64,000 nucleotides of DNA, from the NCBI GenBank assembly GCA_023228945.1, contig JALOAI010000015.1:1-64000 (forward strand), written 5' to 3'. The stretch's first letter is position 1; the number at the start of each line of letters is the position of its first letter. Source of the DNA: Pigmentiphaga sp. (GTDB lineage Bacteria > Pseudomonadota > Gammaproteobacteria > Burkholderiales > Burkholderiaceae_B). A program made the position numbers and the translations under genes. Under the pieces are notes generated by a model, which was not told the origin of the DNA, did no database searches, and saw only the letters and a list, made by a program, of their open reading frames with translations. Shown here piece by piece: positions 1 through 7,910 of the stretch.

Positions 1-982
1 GCCAGAAGTCTTCCGTCGCGAAGTCGCGCGGCGGCGCTTCGACGTGATCCAGCCCGCTGGGCTGGCCTTCGGCAGCGGTAGCGGTTTCGGCCCACCCCAT
101 GGGGTACTCGCGAAAGTAGCAGCCGATCCAGCGGTTGGAGCGCAAGGCGTGATAGGACTGCGTGTCGTCCGCCCACCAGCCGTCGTCGGCATCGAGCCGG
201 GTCTGGCCACGGCGCCTGAGGATATGGCGCAACCCGGGGCATCTTGAGCTGACGACCCAGGCGTTGCGCGCTTCATGGTGGCGAGGGGCCAGGAAGGGAT
301 GGTCACCCACCGCCTGCAAGACGAGATCGCGCAACGGCGCGGCGGAGGCTCCCACGCCGGCGGCCAGGGCTCCCGGCAGATCGTCGGCCAGGGGCCGGGC
401 ATCCAGCCTGACCTCGCCGGCCGGACCGGGTGCGGGAAAATTGGCCTGCAGCACAGCCTGCATGGCCTGGCCGCGCATTCCGGGCAGGGACTCCAGCACC
501 GCCCGCTGGGCGTGCCAGAGCACGTCGTGGGCCAGGCGATCGTGTGCCCGGATGGCGTCAGCCAGCGCCGCCCGCCTGGCGCCCTCCGCCCCCGCGCCGA
601 GCGCGGCGGTGTAGGCCGCGCCATGGGCGGGACCGAACAAGGCGCCAATCAGGTAGGCCGGCGGATTGCCCTGTGTCACCCGTTGCGCCGCGCGAGCACC
701 GTAAGCGGACCAGGCGTCGAGCGTCACGAGATGCGCGAGGGCCACTTGATGCGCCACCTGGGCGCGATTGGCCAGCGCCAGAAAGTTGAGCGCCCGCGCC
801 TGCGCCACAGCTCCCGAGTAGGCCGCGGCGTCGGTGGCATGGACGAGCCGGTTTTTTTCGTGGATGAGCTGCCCGCCCTGGTAGAGCTGCACCCAGGCCA
901 GGGCCGCCAGCGCCAGCAGAAACAAACCAAGCACCAGCGCCTGCCCGCGCTGCCGCGGGCGGGAACGGCCATTCAAAGCCAA
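1..982 (-). CDS. TadG-like pilus assembly protein, partial (3' end outside window)
   Basis: An open frame runs from about 982 off the left edge (about 327 codons visible). It begins with basic residues followed by QRGQALVLGLFLLALAAL, one N-terminal membrane helix. Next comes a stretch rich in Ala/Asn and aromatic residues (HATDAAAYSGAVAQAR, then LNFLALANRAQ). This is the usual opening of TadE/TadG-like proteins of the Flp/Tad pilus system: one transmembrane anchor and a large extracytoplasmic domain. It lies just downstream of a Flp-pilin-like gene on the same strand, which supports that reading. The start is uncertain: TTG at 982, TTG at 976 and GTG at 997 are all in frame and none has a good ribosome-binding site. 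The C-terminal part is missing, so the exact TadG subfamily is not settled. Confidence 0.6.
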   Translation of the reverse strand, partial: MALNGRSRPRQRGQALVLGLFLLALAALAWVQLYQGGQLIHEKNRLVHATDAAAYSGAVAQARALNFLALANRAQVAHQVALAHLVTLDAWSAYGARAAQRVTQGNPPAYLIGALFGPAHGAAYTAALGAGAEGARRAALADAIRAHDRLAHDVLWHAQRAVLESLPGMRGQAMQAVLQANFPAPGPAGEVRLDARPLADDLPGALAAGVGASAAPLRDLVLQAVGDHPFLAPRHHEARNAWVVSSRCPGLRHILRRRGQTRLDADDGWWADDTQSYHALRSNRWIGCYFREYPMGWAETATAAEGQPSGLDHVEAPPRDFATEDFW

Positions 983-1142
983 CCGGCCAGGCCCCACCGC
1001 CGAGAAAGGATGGACATATCCGCGGCAGCCCAGGAGCGCCGGGCCGCCCCTGGCCCCCTGGCCTCCTGGAGAAGCCCGGTGCACAGCGCCGGGCAGGACG
1101 GCGTGTGCCATTTCGCGGGACGCAGCTGGTAGCCGGGCCACG

Positions 1143-1394
1143 CTATTGACCGCCCGCGGCGCCGGCATTGCCGGTGAACTCGCGCAGCGAGCGGGCGCCG
1201 GTTTGCGATGCCGCCCGGCCGGCCGCCTGCTGCGCCGCCTGGGACTCCGCGCTGCCGTCTTCTCCGGCAAGCTCGCGGGCCATGGCGGCGGTCTGGGAAC
1301 GCACGACCTGCCCGAACAGCTGATACACCGCGATCGCGGCCACGGCGATGAGGGCGACGATAATGATGTACTCGGTCATTCCTTGTCCGTACAT
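1143..1394 (-). CDS. Flp/TadE-like pilin or pilus assembly membrane protein
   Basis: A short protein of 83 residues opens with YGQGMTEYIIIVALIAVAAIAVYQLFG, a Glu-containing junction followed by one hydrophobic helix. This is the pattern of Flp-type pilins and related secreted pseudopilins, where prepilin peptidase cleaves before a residue followed by TEY or EF. The C-terminal half is hydrophilic and rich in Ala, Gln and Ser. It precedes the TadG-like gene on the same strand, so the two probably belong to one pilus locus. I chose the ATG at 1394 because it leaves a short leader. However, an in-frame ATG at 1550 has a much better Shine-Dalgarno (GGAGGA) and would add about 52 Pro/Arg-rich residues, so the longer form cannot be excluded. 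Confidence 0.65.
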   Translation of the reverse strand: MYGQGMTEYIIIVALIAVAAIAVYQLFGQVVRSQTAAMARELAGEDGSAESQAAQQAAGRAASQTGARSLREFTGNAGAAGGQ

Positions 1395-1697
1395 TTTCTT
1401 CGGTCCGGCCGCGGCGCAGCCTGGCGCTGGCCCTCGCGGTTCGCCCGTCGGCATCCCGGCCGGTGCCACATGCCCGACAGGGCGCCCGCTCGCTACCGGC
1501 CTGACCCGGCAGGCCCGCCATCCCATGAAACCCTTTGCTCGATGCGACATGATGATTCCTCCCAGACACCGCCAGTGTCGGGCTTGGCGCACGCCGCCGC
1601 TATTGTGGAATGCCGCTGTGTACCGACCGGCAACTCCGGCTTGACCATCCATCCAGGCGCTACAATCCCGCCCACCTCCCGCCGTCCCACCCATCCC
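1395..1697. other. Intergenic region without a clear gene
   Basis: This 303-bp stretch separates the divergent pilin-like gene (minus) and rluF-like gene (plus). The only notable signal is GGAGGAATCATC followed by ATG at 1550 on the minus strand, in frame with the pilin-like gene, which could be its true start. No RNA gene or convincing promoter could be identified by eye. Confidence 0.4.
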
Positions 1698-2483
1698 ATG
1701 GAACCCGTCCGCATCTCCAAACTCATGGCCCAGCGCGGCCTTTGCTCGCGCCGCGAAGCCGATAGCTATATCGAGCGCGGCTGGGTGCTGCTCGACGGAC
1801 ACCCCGTCACCGAATTGGGCGCCAAGGCCTTGCCCAGCCAGGAGATCACCTTGCGCGGCGCCGCGCAGCAGGCCCAGGACACGCGCGTGACCATCCTGCT
1901 GCACAAGCCGATGGGTTATGTGTCGGGCCAGGCCGAAGACGGCTACCGCCCGGCCGCCAGCCTGATCACGGCGGCCTCGCATTGGCAAGGCGATCGCGGC
2001 CCGCAGCGCTTCAGCCCCGCCCACCTGCGCGGGCTGGCGCCAGCCGGCCGCCTGGATATCGATTCCACCGGTTTGCTGGTGCTAACGCAGGACGGCCGTA
2101 TCGCCCGCCAACTGATCGGCGCCGACTCCACCATCGACAAGGAGTACCTGGTGCGCGTGCAGGGCCGGCTGAGCGCCGAAGGGCTGGCGCTGCTCAACCA
2201 CGGCCTGTCGCTCGACGGCCATGCCCTGCGGCCCGCCCAGGTGCAATGGCAAAACGAGGATCAATTGCGCTTCGTGCTGCGCGAAGGGCGCAAGCGGCAG
2301 ATCCGCCGCATGTGCGAGCTGGTGGGGCTGAAGGTGGTGGGATTGAAGCGCGTGCGCATCGGCCGCTGGCGCCTGGGCGACCTGCCGGTGGGGCAATGGC
2401 GCTATATGGCGCCGCATGAGCGCCCGGATTCTGGAGCCGGAGCCCCCCGCGCCAAAACCGGCGGCGCCTCTCGGGGCCCCTGA
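1698..2483 (+). CDS. rluF: 23S rRNA pseudouridine synthase, RluF-like (RsuA/RluB/E/F family)
   Basis: The 261-residue product isomerises a specific uridine to pseudouridine in rRNA. An S4 RNA-binding domain comes first (KLMAQRGLCSRREADSYIERGWV, the usual Ser-Arg-Arg-Glu-Ala segment). The catalytic domain follows, with the signature GRLDIDSTGLLVLTQDG, whose first Asp is the catalytic residue of this family, and the C-terminal GRKRQIRRMCELVGLKV motif. ATG 1698 was chosen because the S4 domain starts a few residues after it; the frame is open much further upstream but that sequence is not protein-like. A C-terminal tail rich in Gly, Ala and Arg is poorly conserved. The RluF assignment within the family rests on the N-terminal S4 pattern and is less certain than the family. 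Confidence 0.88.
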   Translation: MEPVRISKLMAQRGLCSRREADSYIERGWVLLDGHPVTELGAKALPSQEITLRGAAQQAQDTRVTILLHKPMGYVSGQAEDGYRPAASLITAASHWQGDRGPQRFSPAHLRGLAPAGRLDIDSTGLLVLTQDGRIARQLIGADSTIDKEYLVRVQGRLSAEGLALLNHGLSLDGHALRPAQVQWQNEDQLRFVLREGRKRQIRRMCELVGLKVVGLKRVRIGRWRLGDLPVGQWRYMAPHERPDSGAGAPRAKTGGASRGP

Positions 2484-2514
2484 GCAGGGCCTTTGAGAGG
2501 AGCCCCTTTGGGTT

Positions 2515-3570
2515 TTACACGACTATAGTTTGCGGCTGGCCGTCGTCCTGCGCCACGATCTCGCCGAGCTGATACACGGTTTCACCCGCCTCGCGCAAAC
2601 GCGCGGCCACCGTGTCGGCGTCGGCCGCGGCAACCACGGCCACCATGCCGATGCCGCAGTTGAAGACACGGTGCATTTCGGAGTCGGCCACGCCGCCCTC
2701 GCGCTGCAGCCATTGGAACAACGGCGGCAGGGCCCAGGCGTCGCGCCGCAGGCGCGCGGCCAGGCCGGGCCGCAGGATGCGCGGTACGTTATCGAGCAGG
2801 CCGCCGCCGGTAATGTGCGCCAGGCCGCGGATCTGGCCGTCGGCGATCACCGGCAACAACGATTTGACGTAGATACGGGTGGGCGCCATCACCACGTCGA
2901 CCAGCGGCTGGCCATGGAAATCGTCGGTGGGCTTGGCGTCGCTGCGTTCGAGGATCTTGCGGATCAGCGAGTAGCCGTTGGAATGGGCGCCGCTGGAAGC
3001 CAGGCCCAGCACCACGTCGCCCACGCCGATTCGGGCGCCGTCGAGGATGGCGGATTTTTCGACGGCGCCGACGGCGAAGCCGGCGAGGTCGTATTCGCCG
3101 TCGGGATACATGCCCGGCATCTCGGCGGTTTCGCCGCCGATCAGAGCGCAGCCGGACTGTTCGCAACCCTGGGCGATGCCGCCGACCACCCGGGCCGCGA
3201 CGTCGACGTCGAGCCGGCCGCAGGCGAAGTAGTCGAGGAAGAACAGGGGTTCGGCGCCCTGGACCAGGATATCGTTGACGCTCATGGCGACGAGATCGAT
3301 GCCCACGGTATCGTGGCGATTCCAGTCGAAGGCGAGGCGCAGCTTGGTACCCACGCCGTCGGTGCCCGACACCAGAACCGGCTCGCGGTATTTTTGCGGC
3401 ACCTGGAACAACGCGCCGAAGCCGCCGATGCCGGCCATCACGCCATCACGCAGGGTGCGTTTGGCGAGTGGTTTGATGCGCTCGACCAGGGCCTCGCCGG
3501 CATCGATATCGACGCCGGCATCGCGGTAGGTGAGGGACGAAGGCGGATTGCCGGGGGTCTGGGCGGACAT
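2515..3570 (-). CDS. purM: Phosphoribosylformylglycinamidine cyclo-ligase (AIR synthetase)
   Basis: PurM catalyses the ATP-dependent closure of the imidazole ring in de novo purine synthesis (FGAM to AIR) in the cytoplasm. The 351-residue length is standard. Visible family features are LTYRDAGVDIDAGEALV at the N-terminus, the glycine-rich GIGGFGALF, the substrate-binding VSGTDGVGTKL, MSVNDILVQGAEPLFFLDYFA, GGETAEMPGMY and the late HITGGGLLDNVPR. ATG 3570 is the usual start, a few residues before the conserved Tyr-Arg-Asp-Ala-Gly motif; the frame is open upstream without family similarity. It is divergent from hda, with 111 bp between the two start codons, and convergent with the rluF-like gene. 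This purM/hda arrangement is common in Betaproteobacteria. Confidence 0.96.
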   Translation of the reverse strand: MSAQTPGNPPSSLTYRDAGVDIDAGEALVERIKPLAKRTLRDGVMAGIGGFGALFQVPQKYREPVLVSGTDGVGTKLRLAFDWNRHDTVGIDLVAMSVNDILVQGAEPLFFLDYFACGRLDVDVAARVVGGIAQGCEQSGCALIGGETAEMPGMYPDGEYDLAGFAVGAVEKSAILDGARIGVGDVVLGLASSGAHSNGYSLIRKILERSDAKPTDDFHGQPLVDVVMAPTRIYVKSLLPVIADGQIRGLAHITGGGLLDNVPRILRPGLAARLRRDAWALPPLFQWLQREGGVADSEMHRVFNCGIGMVAVVAAADADTVAARLREAGETVYQLGEIVAQDDGQPQTIVV

Positions 3571-3681
3571 GGGCGCGAACCGTATTTTTGAAATGTGGTA
3601 AAGATGGGGCATACTTGCGCCTGCTTTAGCCGGCGCAACCGCCATTCTACGATGATCGCTGCCGTCCTTGCTGCAGCCCCC

Positions 3682-4386
3682 ATGCCCGACGCCCTCCATC
3701 CCCAGCTAGTGCTCGATATCACGCCGTCGGCCGAGCCGTCGCTGGATAACTTCGTGCCCGGAGTCAACCACGCCGCGCTGGCCGCCGTGCGCGAACTCGC
3801 GCCCGGCCGCGCCCTCTACCTTTGGGGGCCGGCCGGCGCGGGGCGCAGCCATCTGCTGCGCGCCGCCGTTGCCGCGCATCCCGGCGGGCTGGGGCTGTCG
3901 GCCGAAACGCCGGCCAGCGACTGGCCCGAGCCCGACGCCAACGGCGCCCTGCCGCCCCTGGTGGCGGTCGACGATGTCCACCGCCTCGACGCCGAGGGCC
4001 AGGCCCGCCTGTTCGCGCTCTACAATCAATGGCGCGCCGCCGCCGCCACCACCCGCGCCAGTTGCCTGCTGCTGTCGGGCGACCAAGCGCCCCTGCAATT
4101 GCCGCTGCGCGAAGACCTCCGCACCCGGCTCGGCTGGGATCTCGTGTATCGGCTCGAGCTGTTATCCGACGCCGACAAGCGCGACGCGCTGCTGGCCCAG
4201 GGCGCCAGCCGCCAGTTGCAGCTGGCGCCGGCCCTGATCGATTGGCTGCTGGTCCATCGTGCGCGCGACATGCGCCAGCTCACGGCCATCCTCGATGCGC
4301 TCGACCGCTATTCGCTGGCAACCCGGCGGCCGATCACCCTGCCGCTGCTCAAAACCATGCTGGCCGAAACGCCTCCCAGCTCCTGA
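3682..4386 (+). CDS. hda: DnaA regulatory inactivator Hda (AAA+ protein)
   Basis: A 234-residue DnaA-paralogous AAA+ protein without the DnaA DNA-binding domain. Hda acts with the DNA-loaded sliding clamp to stimulate ATP hydrolysis by DnaA and so prevents over-initiation. Visible features: the N-terminal LVLDITPSAEPSLDNFVPG, a Walker A of the Hda type (GPAGAGRSHLL, Arg replacing the second Lys), a Walker B-like LVAVDDVHRLD, and the sensor-2-like region RARDMRQLTAILDALDRYS. ATG 3682 starts the short clamp-binding leader; the frame continues upstream but lacks similarity. It is followed by the HAD phosphatase and pcnB with 17 bp and 5 bp gaps, suggesting one transcription unit. Confidence 0.92.
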   Translation: MPDALHPQLVLDITPSAEPSLDNFVPGVNHAALAAVRELAPGRALYLWGPAGAGRSHLLRAAVAAHPGGLGLSAETPASDWPEPDANGALPPLVAVDDVHRLDAEGQARLFALYNQWRAAAATTRASCLLLSGDQAPLQLPLREDLRTRLGWDLVYRLELLSDADKRDALLAQGASRQLQLAPALIDWLLVHRARDMRQLTAILDALDRYSLATRRPITLPLLKTMLAETPPSS

Positions 4387-4403
4387 CATCCCATTCTCAT
4401 TGC

Positions 4404-5093
4404 ATGCCTGAACCCAGACGCCTCGCCCTTTTCGACCTCGATCACACCTTGCTGCCGCTCGACAGCGACTATCAATGGGCCGACTTCCTCGCGCGCACCG
4501 GTCGCGCCGGCGATCCCGACGAAGCCCGCCGCCGCAACGACGACTTGATGGAGCGCTACACCGCCGGCGAGCTCACCGCCCTCGAAGCGGCCGAGTTCAT
4601 GCTCGGCCTGCTGGCCCGCCACGACCCAGTCGATCTCGCCGCCTGGCACGAGGAGTTCATGCGCGACGTCATCCGCCCGGCCATTCTGCCCCAGGCGGCC
4701 GAACTCGTACGCAGCCATCTCGCGGTGGGTGATTTGTGCGCCGTGGTCACCGCCACCAATGATTTCGTCACCGCCCCCATTGCCCGCGCCTTCGGCGTGC
4801 CGCACTTGCTGGCCACCAATGCGGAGTATCAGGCGGGCCGCTATACCGGCCATATCGCCGGCACCGCGTGCTTCCGCGAGGGCAAGGTCCTGCGCGTGGA
4901 AGCCTGGCTGGCCGACCAAGGCTACCGCCTCGCCGACTTCGACGAAACCTTCTTCTATAGTGATTCGACCAACGACGTACCGCTGCTGCGCGAAGTCAGC
5001 CGCCCCATCGCCACCAACCCGGTCCCGGCACTGCGCGAGCTGGCCGAGCGCGAAGGCTGGCCCATCCTCGACCTTTTCCCGGCGACGTACTGA
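4404..5093 (+). CDS. HAD-superfamily phosphatase (HAD-IB, SerB-like)
   Basis: A 229-residue haloacid dehalogenase-type hydrolase. Motif I is LFDLDHTLLPLDSDYQW near residues 8-24 (nucleophile Asp and acid/base Asp). A helical cap follows (residues about 30-90), motif II is VVTATNDFV, the motif III Lys lies in CFREGKVLRVEAW, and motif IV is FYSDSTNDVPLL with the two metal-binding acidic residues. All catalytic motifs are present, so the enzyme should be active. Relatives include phosphoserine phosphatase-like and histidinol-phosphatase-like proteins; the substrate cannot be told from sequence. It lies between hda and pcnB, closely spaced and co-oriented, a context shared by related Burkholderiales. 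Confidence 0.88.
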   Translation: MPEPRRLALFDLDHTLLPLDSDYQWADFLARTGRAGDPDEARRRNDDLMERYTAGELTALEAAEFMLGLLARHDPVDLAAWHEEFMRDVIRPAILPQAAELVRSHLAVGDLCAVVTATNDFVTAPIARAFGVPHLLATNAEYQAGRYTGHIAGTACFREGKVLRVEAWLADQGYRLADFDETFFYSDSTNDVPLLREVSRPIATNPVPALRELAEREGWPILDLFPATY

Positions 5094-5098
5094 CCGCC

Positions 5099-6457
5099 AT
5101 GCTCAAACAAATCGTCGACCGCGTAGACCGCATCCTGCGGCGCGGTAAGCCCCGCCGGATCCCTGCCAGCGAGCATGGCATCGACCGGCGCAACGTGTCG
5201 CGCCATGCCATCAAAGTCTGCGAAGTCCTGCAGCAGCATGGCTTTCAGGCCTATGTGGTGGGCGGCGCGGTACGCGATCTGATCGCCGGCGTCGAGCCCA
5301 AGGATTTCGACGTGGCCACCGACGCCACCCCCGAGCAGGTCAAGCCGCTGTTCCGCCGCGCGCGCATCATCGGCCGCCGCTTTCGCCTGGTGCACGTCGT
5401 GTTCGGCGCCGAGGTGATTGAAACCTCCACCTTCCGCGCCGCCGGCAGCAGCGGCCAAAGCACCGACGCCCACGGCCGCCTGTTGCAGGACAATGTCTTC
5501 GGCAGCCTGCAGGACGACGCCGCGCGGCGCGACTTCACCCTCAACGCGCTGTACTACGATCCGCACACGGAAGAGGTGATCGACTACCACCACGGGGTGG
5601 CCGATCTCAAGCAGCGTACGGTGCGCATCATCGGCGATCCCCAGGTTCGCTACCGCGAAGATCCCGTGCGCATGCTGCGCGCGGTGCGCTTCGCCGCCAA
5701 GCTCAACGGCACCATCGAACCCGCCACACGAGAGCCGATCGCCGCCCTGGCGTCGCTGATCGAGAACGTCCCGGCCTCGCGTCTGTTCGACGAAATGCTC
5801 AAGCTCCTGACCTGCGGCCATGCCATGGATTGTGTGCGGCGACTCCGCCAGCATGGCCTGCATCATGGATTGCTGCCCTTGCTCGACGTGATCCTCGAAC
5901 AGCCCGGCGGCGAGCGTTTCGTCGAACTGACGCTGGAGCGCACCGATGCCCGGGTCCGCTCCGGCAAAAGCATCAGCCCGGCCTTTCTGTTCGCCTCCCT
6001 GTTGTGGCAGCAGGTCAACCAGCGCTGGCAAACCATCCTGGCGCAGGGCCAACCCGCCATCCCGGCGCTAGCCGAGGCGGTCGACTCCGTGCTCGCCGAG
6101 CAAACCGACAAACTCGCGATCCAGAAGCGCTTCGTCACCGATATGCGCGATATCTGGTTCATGCAGCCGCGGTTCGAAAAGCGCTCGCCGCGCTTTGTCT
6201 GGCGCCTGCTCGAACAGCCGCGCTTCCGCGCCGCCTGCGACTTCCTGCAATTGCGGGCGGCCGCGGGCGAAGTCGACAGCGTCTTCGCCCAATGGTGGAT
6301 GGACCTCGCCGACGCCTCCGACGCCGAACGCGCCCACATGCTCGACGACCTCTCCCGCCAACCCGAAGCCGCCGCCGCCGACGCCCCCAAACGCCGCCGC
6401 CGACGCCGCCGCAAACCCGCCCCCACCGACGGCCAGGCCCCGGCTGGCGCGGCATGA
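5099..6457 (+). CDS. pcnB: Poly(A) polymerase I (polynucleotide adenylyltransferase)
   Basis: The 452-residue protein adds poly(A) tails to RNA 3' ends and thereby promotes degradation. Class II nucleotidyltransferase motifs are clear: VVGGAVRDLIAGVEPKDFDVATDA (Gly-Gly motif and the metal-binding Asp-x-Asp), the RRDFTLNALYYD motif, and REDPVRMLRAVRFAAKL of the neck. The tail is strongly basic (RRRRRRRK), as in other PcnB proteins that bind RNA. The CCA-adding enzyme is an alternative for this fold, but the N-terminal RNVSRHAIKVCEVL segment and the basic tail favour PcnB. The stop codon overlaps the start of the IclR gene (ATGA). In E. coli pcnB is followed by folK; here folK is absent and an IclR gene with tandem repeats follows instead. 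Confidence 0.94.
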   Translation: MLKQIVDRVDRILRRGKPRRIPASEHGIDRRNVSRHAIKVCEVLQQHGFQAYVVGGAVRDLIAGVEPKDFDVATDATPEQVKPLFRRARIIGRRFRLVHVVFGAEVIETSTFRAAGSSGQSTDAHGRLLQDNVFGSLQDDAARRDFTLNALYYDPHTEEVIDYHHGVADLKQRTVRIIGDPQVRYREDPVRMLRAVRFAAKLNGTIEPATREPIAALASLIENVPASRLFDEMLKLLTCGHAMDCVRRLRQHGLHHGLLPLLDVILEQPGGERFVELTLERTDARVRSGKSISPAFLFASLLWQQVNQRWQTILAQGQPAIPALAEAVDSVLAEQTDKLAIQKRFVTDMRDIWFMQPRFEKRSPRFVWRLLEQPRFRAACDFLQLRAAAGEVDSVFAQWWMDLADASDAERAHMLDDLSRQPEAAAADAPKRRRRRRRKPAPTDGQAPAGAA

Positions 6458-7536
6458 GCGTGCCGGGCCGCCCCAAACGCGAATCCTCCCCCGGGGAGGA
6501 AGTCGCAAAGCGACCGGAGGGCCGTCCATCCAGCGCGCCGGGCCGCCCCAAGCGCGAATCCTCCCCCGGGGAGGAAGTCGCGAAGCGACCGGAGGGCCGT
6601 CCATCCAGCGCGCCGGGCCGCCCCAAGCGCGAATCCTCCCTCGGGGAGGAAGTCGCGAAGCGACCGGAGGGCCGTCCATCCAGCGTGCCGGGCCACCCCA
6701 AGCGCGAATCCTCCCCCGGGGAGGAAGTCGCGAAGCGACCGGAGGATGGCGCGGCAGGCGCCCCCGCGCAACGCAGCATCCAATCGATTGAAACCGGTTT
6801 CGCACTGCTTGCGGCCCTGGTCGAGCACGGCAAGCCCATGACGCTGCGCGACCTGTCCAAGGCCGCCCACATGACCTCGGCCAAGGCCCACCCCTACCTG
6901 GTGAGCTTCATCCGCGTCGGCCTGGTGCAGCAAGATCCCGTGACCTCGCAATACGAACTCGGCCCCTTCGCCCTGCAAATGGGGCTGGCGGCGCTGCGCG
7001 GCCTGGCGCCGGTGCGCATGGCGCTGCCCGAGATCGCCCAGCTCGCCGCCGAACTGGGCCATACCATCGCCCTGGCGGTGCTGGGATCGCACGGCCCCAC
7101 CATCATTCACATCACTGAAGCCAGCTACCCGGTGCACGTGAATATGCGTTCGGGCACCGTCATGTCGATGCTGCACACCGCCACCGGCCAGGTGTTCGCC
7201 GCCTGGCTGCCACCCAAGGTGGCCCAGCACTATATCGAGCGCGAAGCCGGCGACGCCGCCGTGGTGACCCACATGATCGCGTCGCGCCCCGACCGCCCGA
7301 CCCAGGAGGCCTTGCTCGCCGAGGTGCGCGCGCAGGGGCTGGCGTGTGCGCTGGGCAATCCCTTGCCGGGGATCGATGCGCTTTCCGTGCCGGTGTTCGA
7401 CCATACCGGCAACATCGTCCAGGCGATCACCGCACTGGGCCCCACGGGCTATTTCGACGCCGCGCCCAACGGCATCATCGCCCGCGCCCTGCTCGCCAGC
7501 GCCGAGCGGATTTCGCGGCGACTGGGGCATCACTGA
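6454..7536 (+). CDS. IclR-family transcriptional regulator with a repeat-encoded N-terminus
   Basis: The 360-codon frame starts at an ATG overlapping the pcnB stop. Residues about 4-103 are four copies of a 25-residue unit (core PGRPKRESSPGEEVAKRPEG) encoded by the 75-bp DNA repeat described separately. A normal IclR protein of about 255 residues follows: a winged helix-turn-helix (SIQSIETGFALLAALVEHG, then LRDLSKAAHMTSAKAHPYL) and an IclR effector domain (TGQVFAAWLP, CALGNPLPGIDALSVPVFD). No in-frame ATG lies between the repeats and the HTH; a GTG at 6685 inside the fourth repeat is the nearest alternative start. Position suggests control of the downstream MBL-flavoprotein unit. Family assignment is firm. 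Whether the repeat segment is translated is not known. Confidence 0.85.
   Translation: MSVPGRPKRESSPGEEVAKRPEGRPSSAPGRPKRESSPGEEVAKRPEGRPSSAPGRPKRESSLGEEVAKRPEGRPSSVPGHPKRESSPGEEVAKRPEDGAAGAPAQRSIQSIETGFALLAALVEHGKPMTLRDLSKAAHMTSAKAHPYLVSFIRVGLVQQDPVTSQYELGPFALQMGLAALRGLAPVRMALPEIAQLAAELGHTIALAVLGSHGPTIIHITEASYPVHVNMRSGTVMSMLHTATGQVFAAWLPPKVAQHYIEREAGDAAVVTHMIASRPDRPTQEALLAEVRAQGLACALGNPLPGIDALSVPVFDHTGNIVQAITALGPTGYFDAAPNGIIARALLASAERISRRLGHH
6461..6745. repeat. Four tandem copies of a 75-bp palindromic (REP-like) unit
   Basis: The unit recurs at exactly 75-bp spacing (the GAATCCTCCC landmark is at 6481, 6556, 6631 and 6706). Each contains the near-palindrome CCTCCCCCGGGGAGG, then GTCGC-GAA-GCGAC, a 5-bp stem with a 3-nt loop, then CGGAGG. 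Copies differ by only a few bases. Because 75 is divisible by three, the reading frame of the IclR gene passes through all copies. Related single or double copies lie at 23774-23818 and 37509-37654. Confidence 0.9.
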
Positions 7537-7910
7537 TCCTGCCTGCGCATCCCCCGCCGCCTCGCGGTGGCCACCCTCTCGCCCAGCCATCTCCTCCCGT
7601 CTACCTTCTCGTCTCAGCGGCCCGCTCACGCCAGCCGCTTCCTCACATCGGCGTCTCCTGTTCCCGTCAGCCGGCCCCTTGCGGCTCTGCGCCGGCATCC
7701 GAAGCAGCGCCGTCTTTCACCGCCCCCCAAGCGGAATCCCCCACCTTCACATCCCGTTGCCGAATGGCCTAAAGTGTTTGTTCGGGCCACCCGCGCGTAT
7801 CGCCCACCGCTCAAAATTCGTTAATAACAAACTGATTGCATAAAGACGAATTTCATCCTATGATGATCTCATCGTCCGGATCATGCCGGCCAACCCCACA
7901 GGAGCAGGAA
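7537..7910. promoter_or_regulatory. Intergenic region with a long inverted repeat upstream of the MBL gene
   Basis: This 374-bp gap has no credible gene. Its 3' part becomes AT-rich and carries an 8-bp inverted repeat, AAATTCGT (7814-7821) and ACGAATTT (7846-7853), separated by 24 bp, shortly before the MBL start at 7911. This could be the operator of the adjacent IclR regulator or part of the promoter; the assignment is inference. An AGGAG Shine-Dalgarno lies 7 bp before ATG 7911. Confidence 0.45.

Noticed and set aside
2484..2514. Terminator between rluF-like and purM genes
   Set aside because: GGGGC and GCCCC blocks are present near the two stops, but the arms are short and the T run is weak; not convincing.
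6461..6745. CRISPR array
   Set aside because: The units are 75-bp tandem copies without unique spacers and are palindromic; no cas genes are present.
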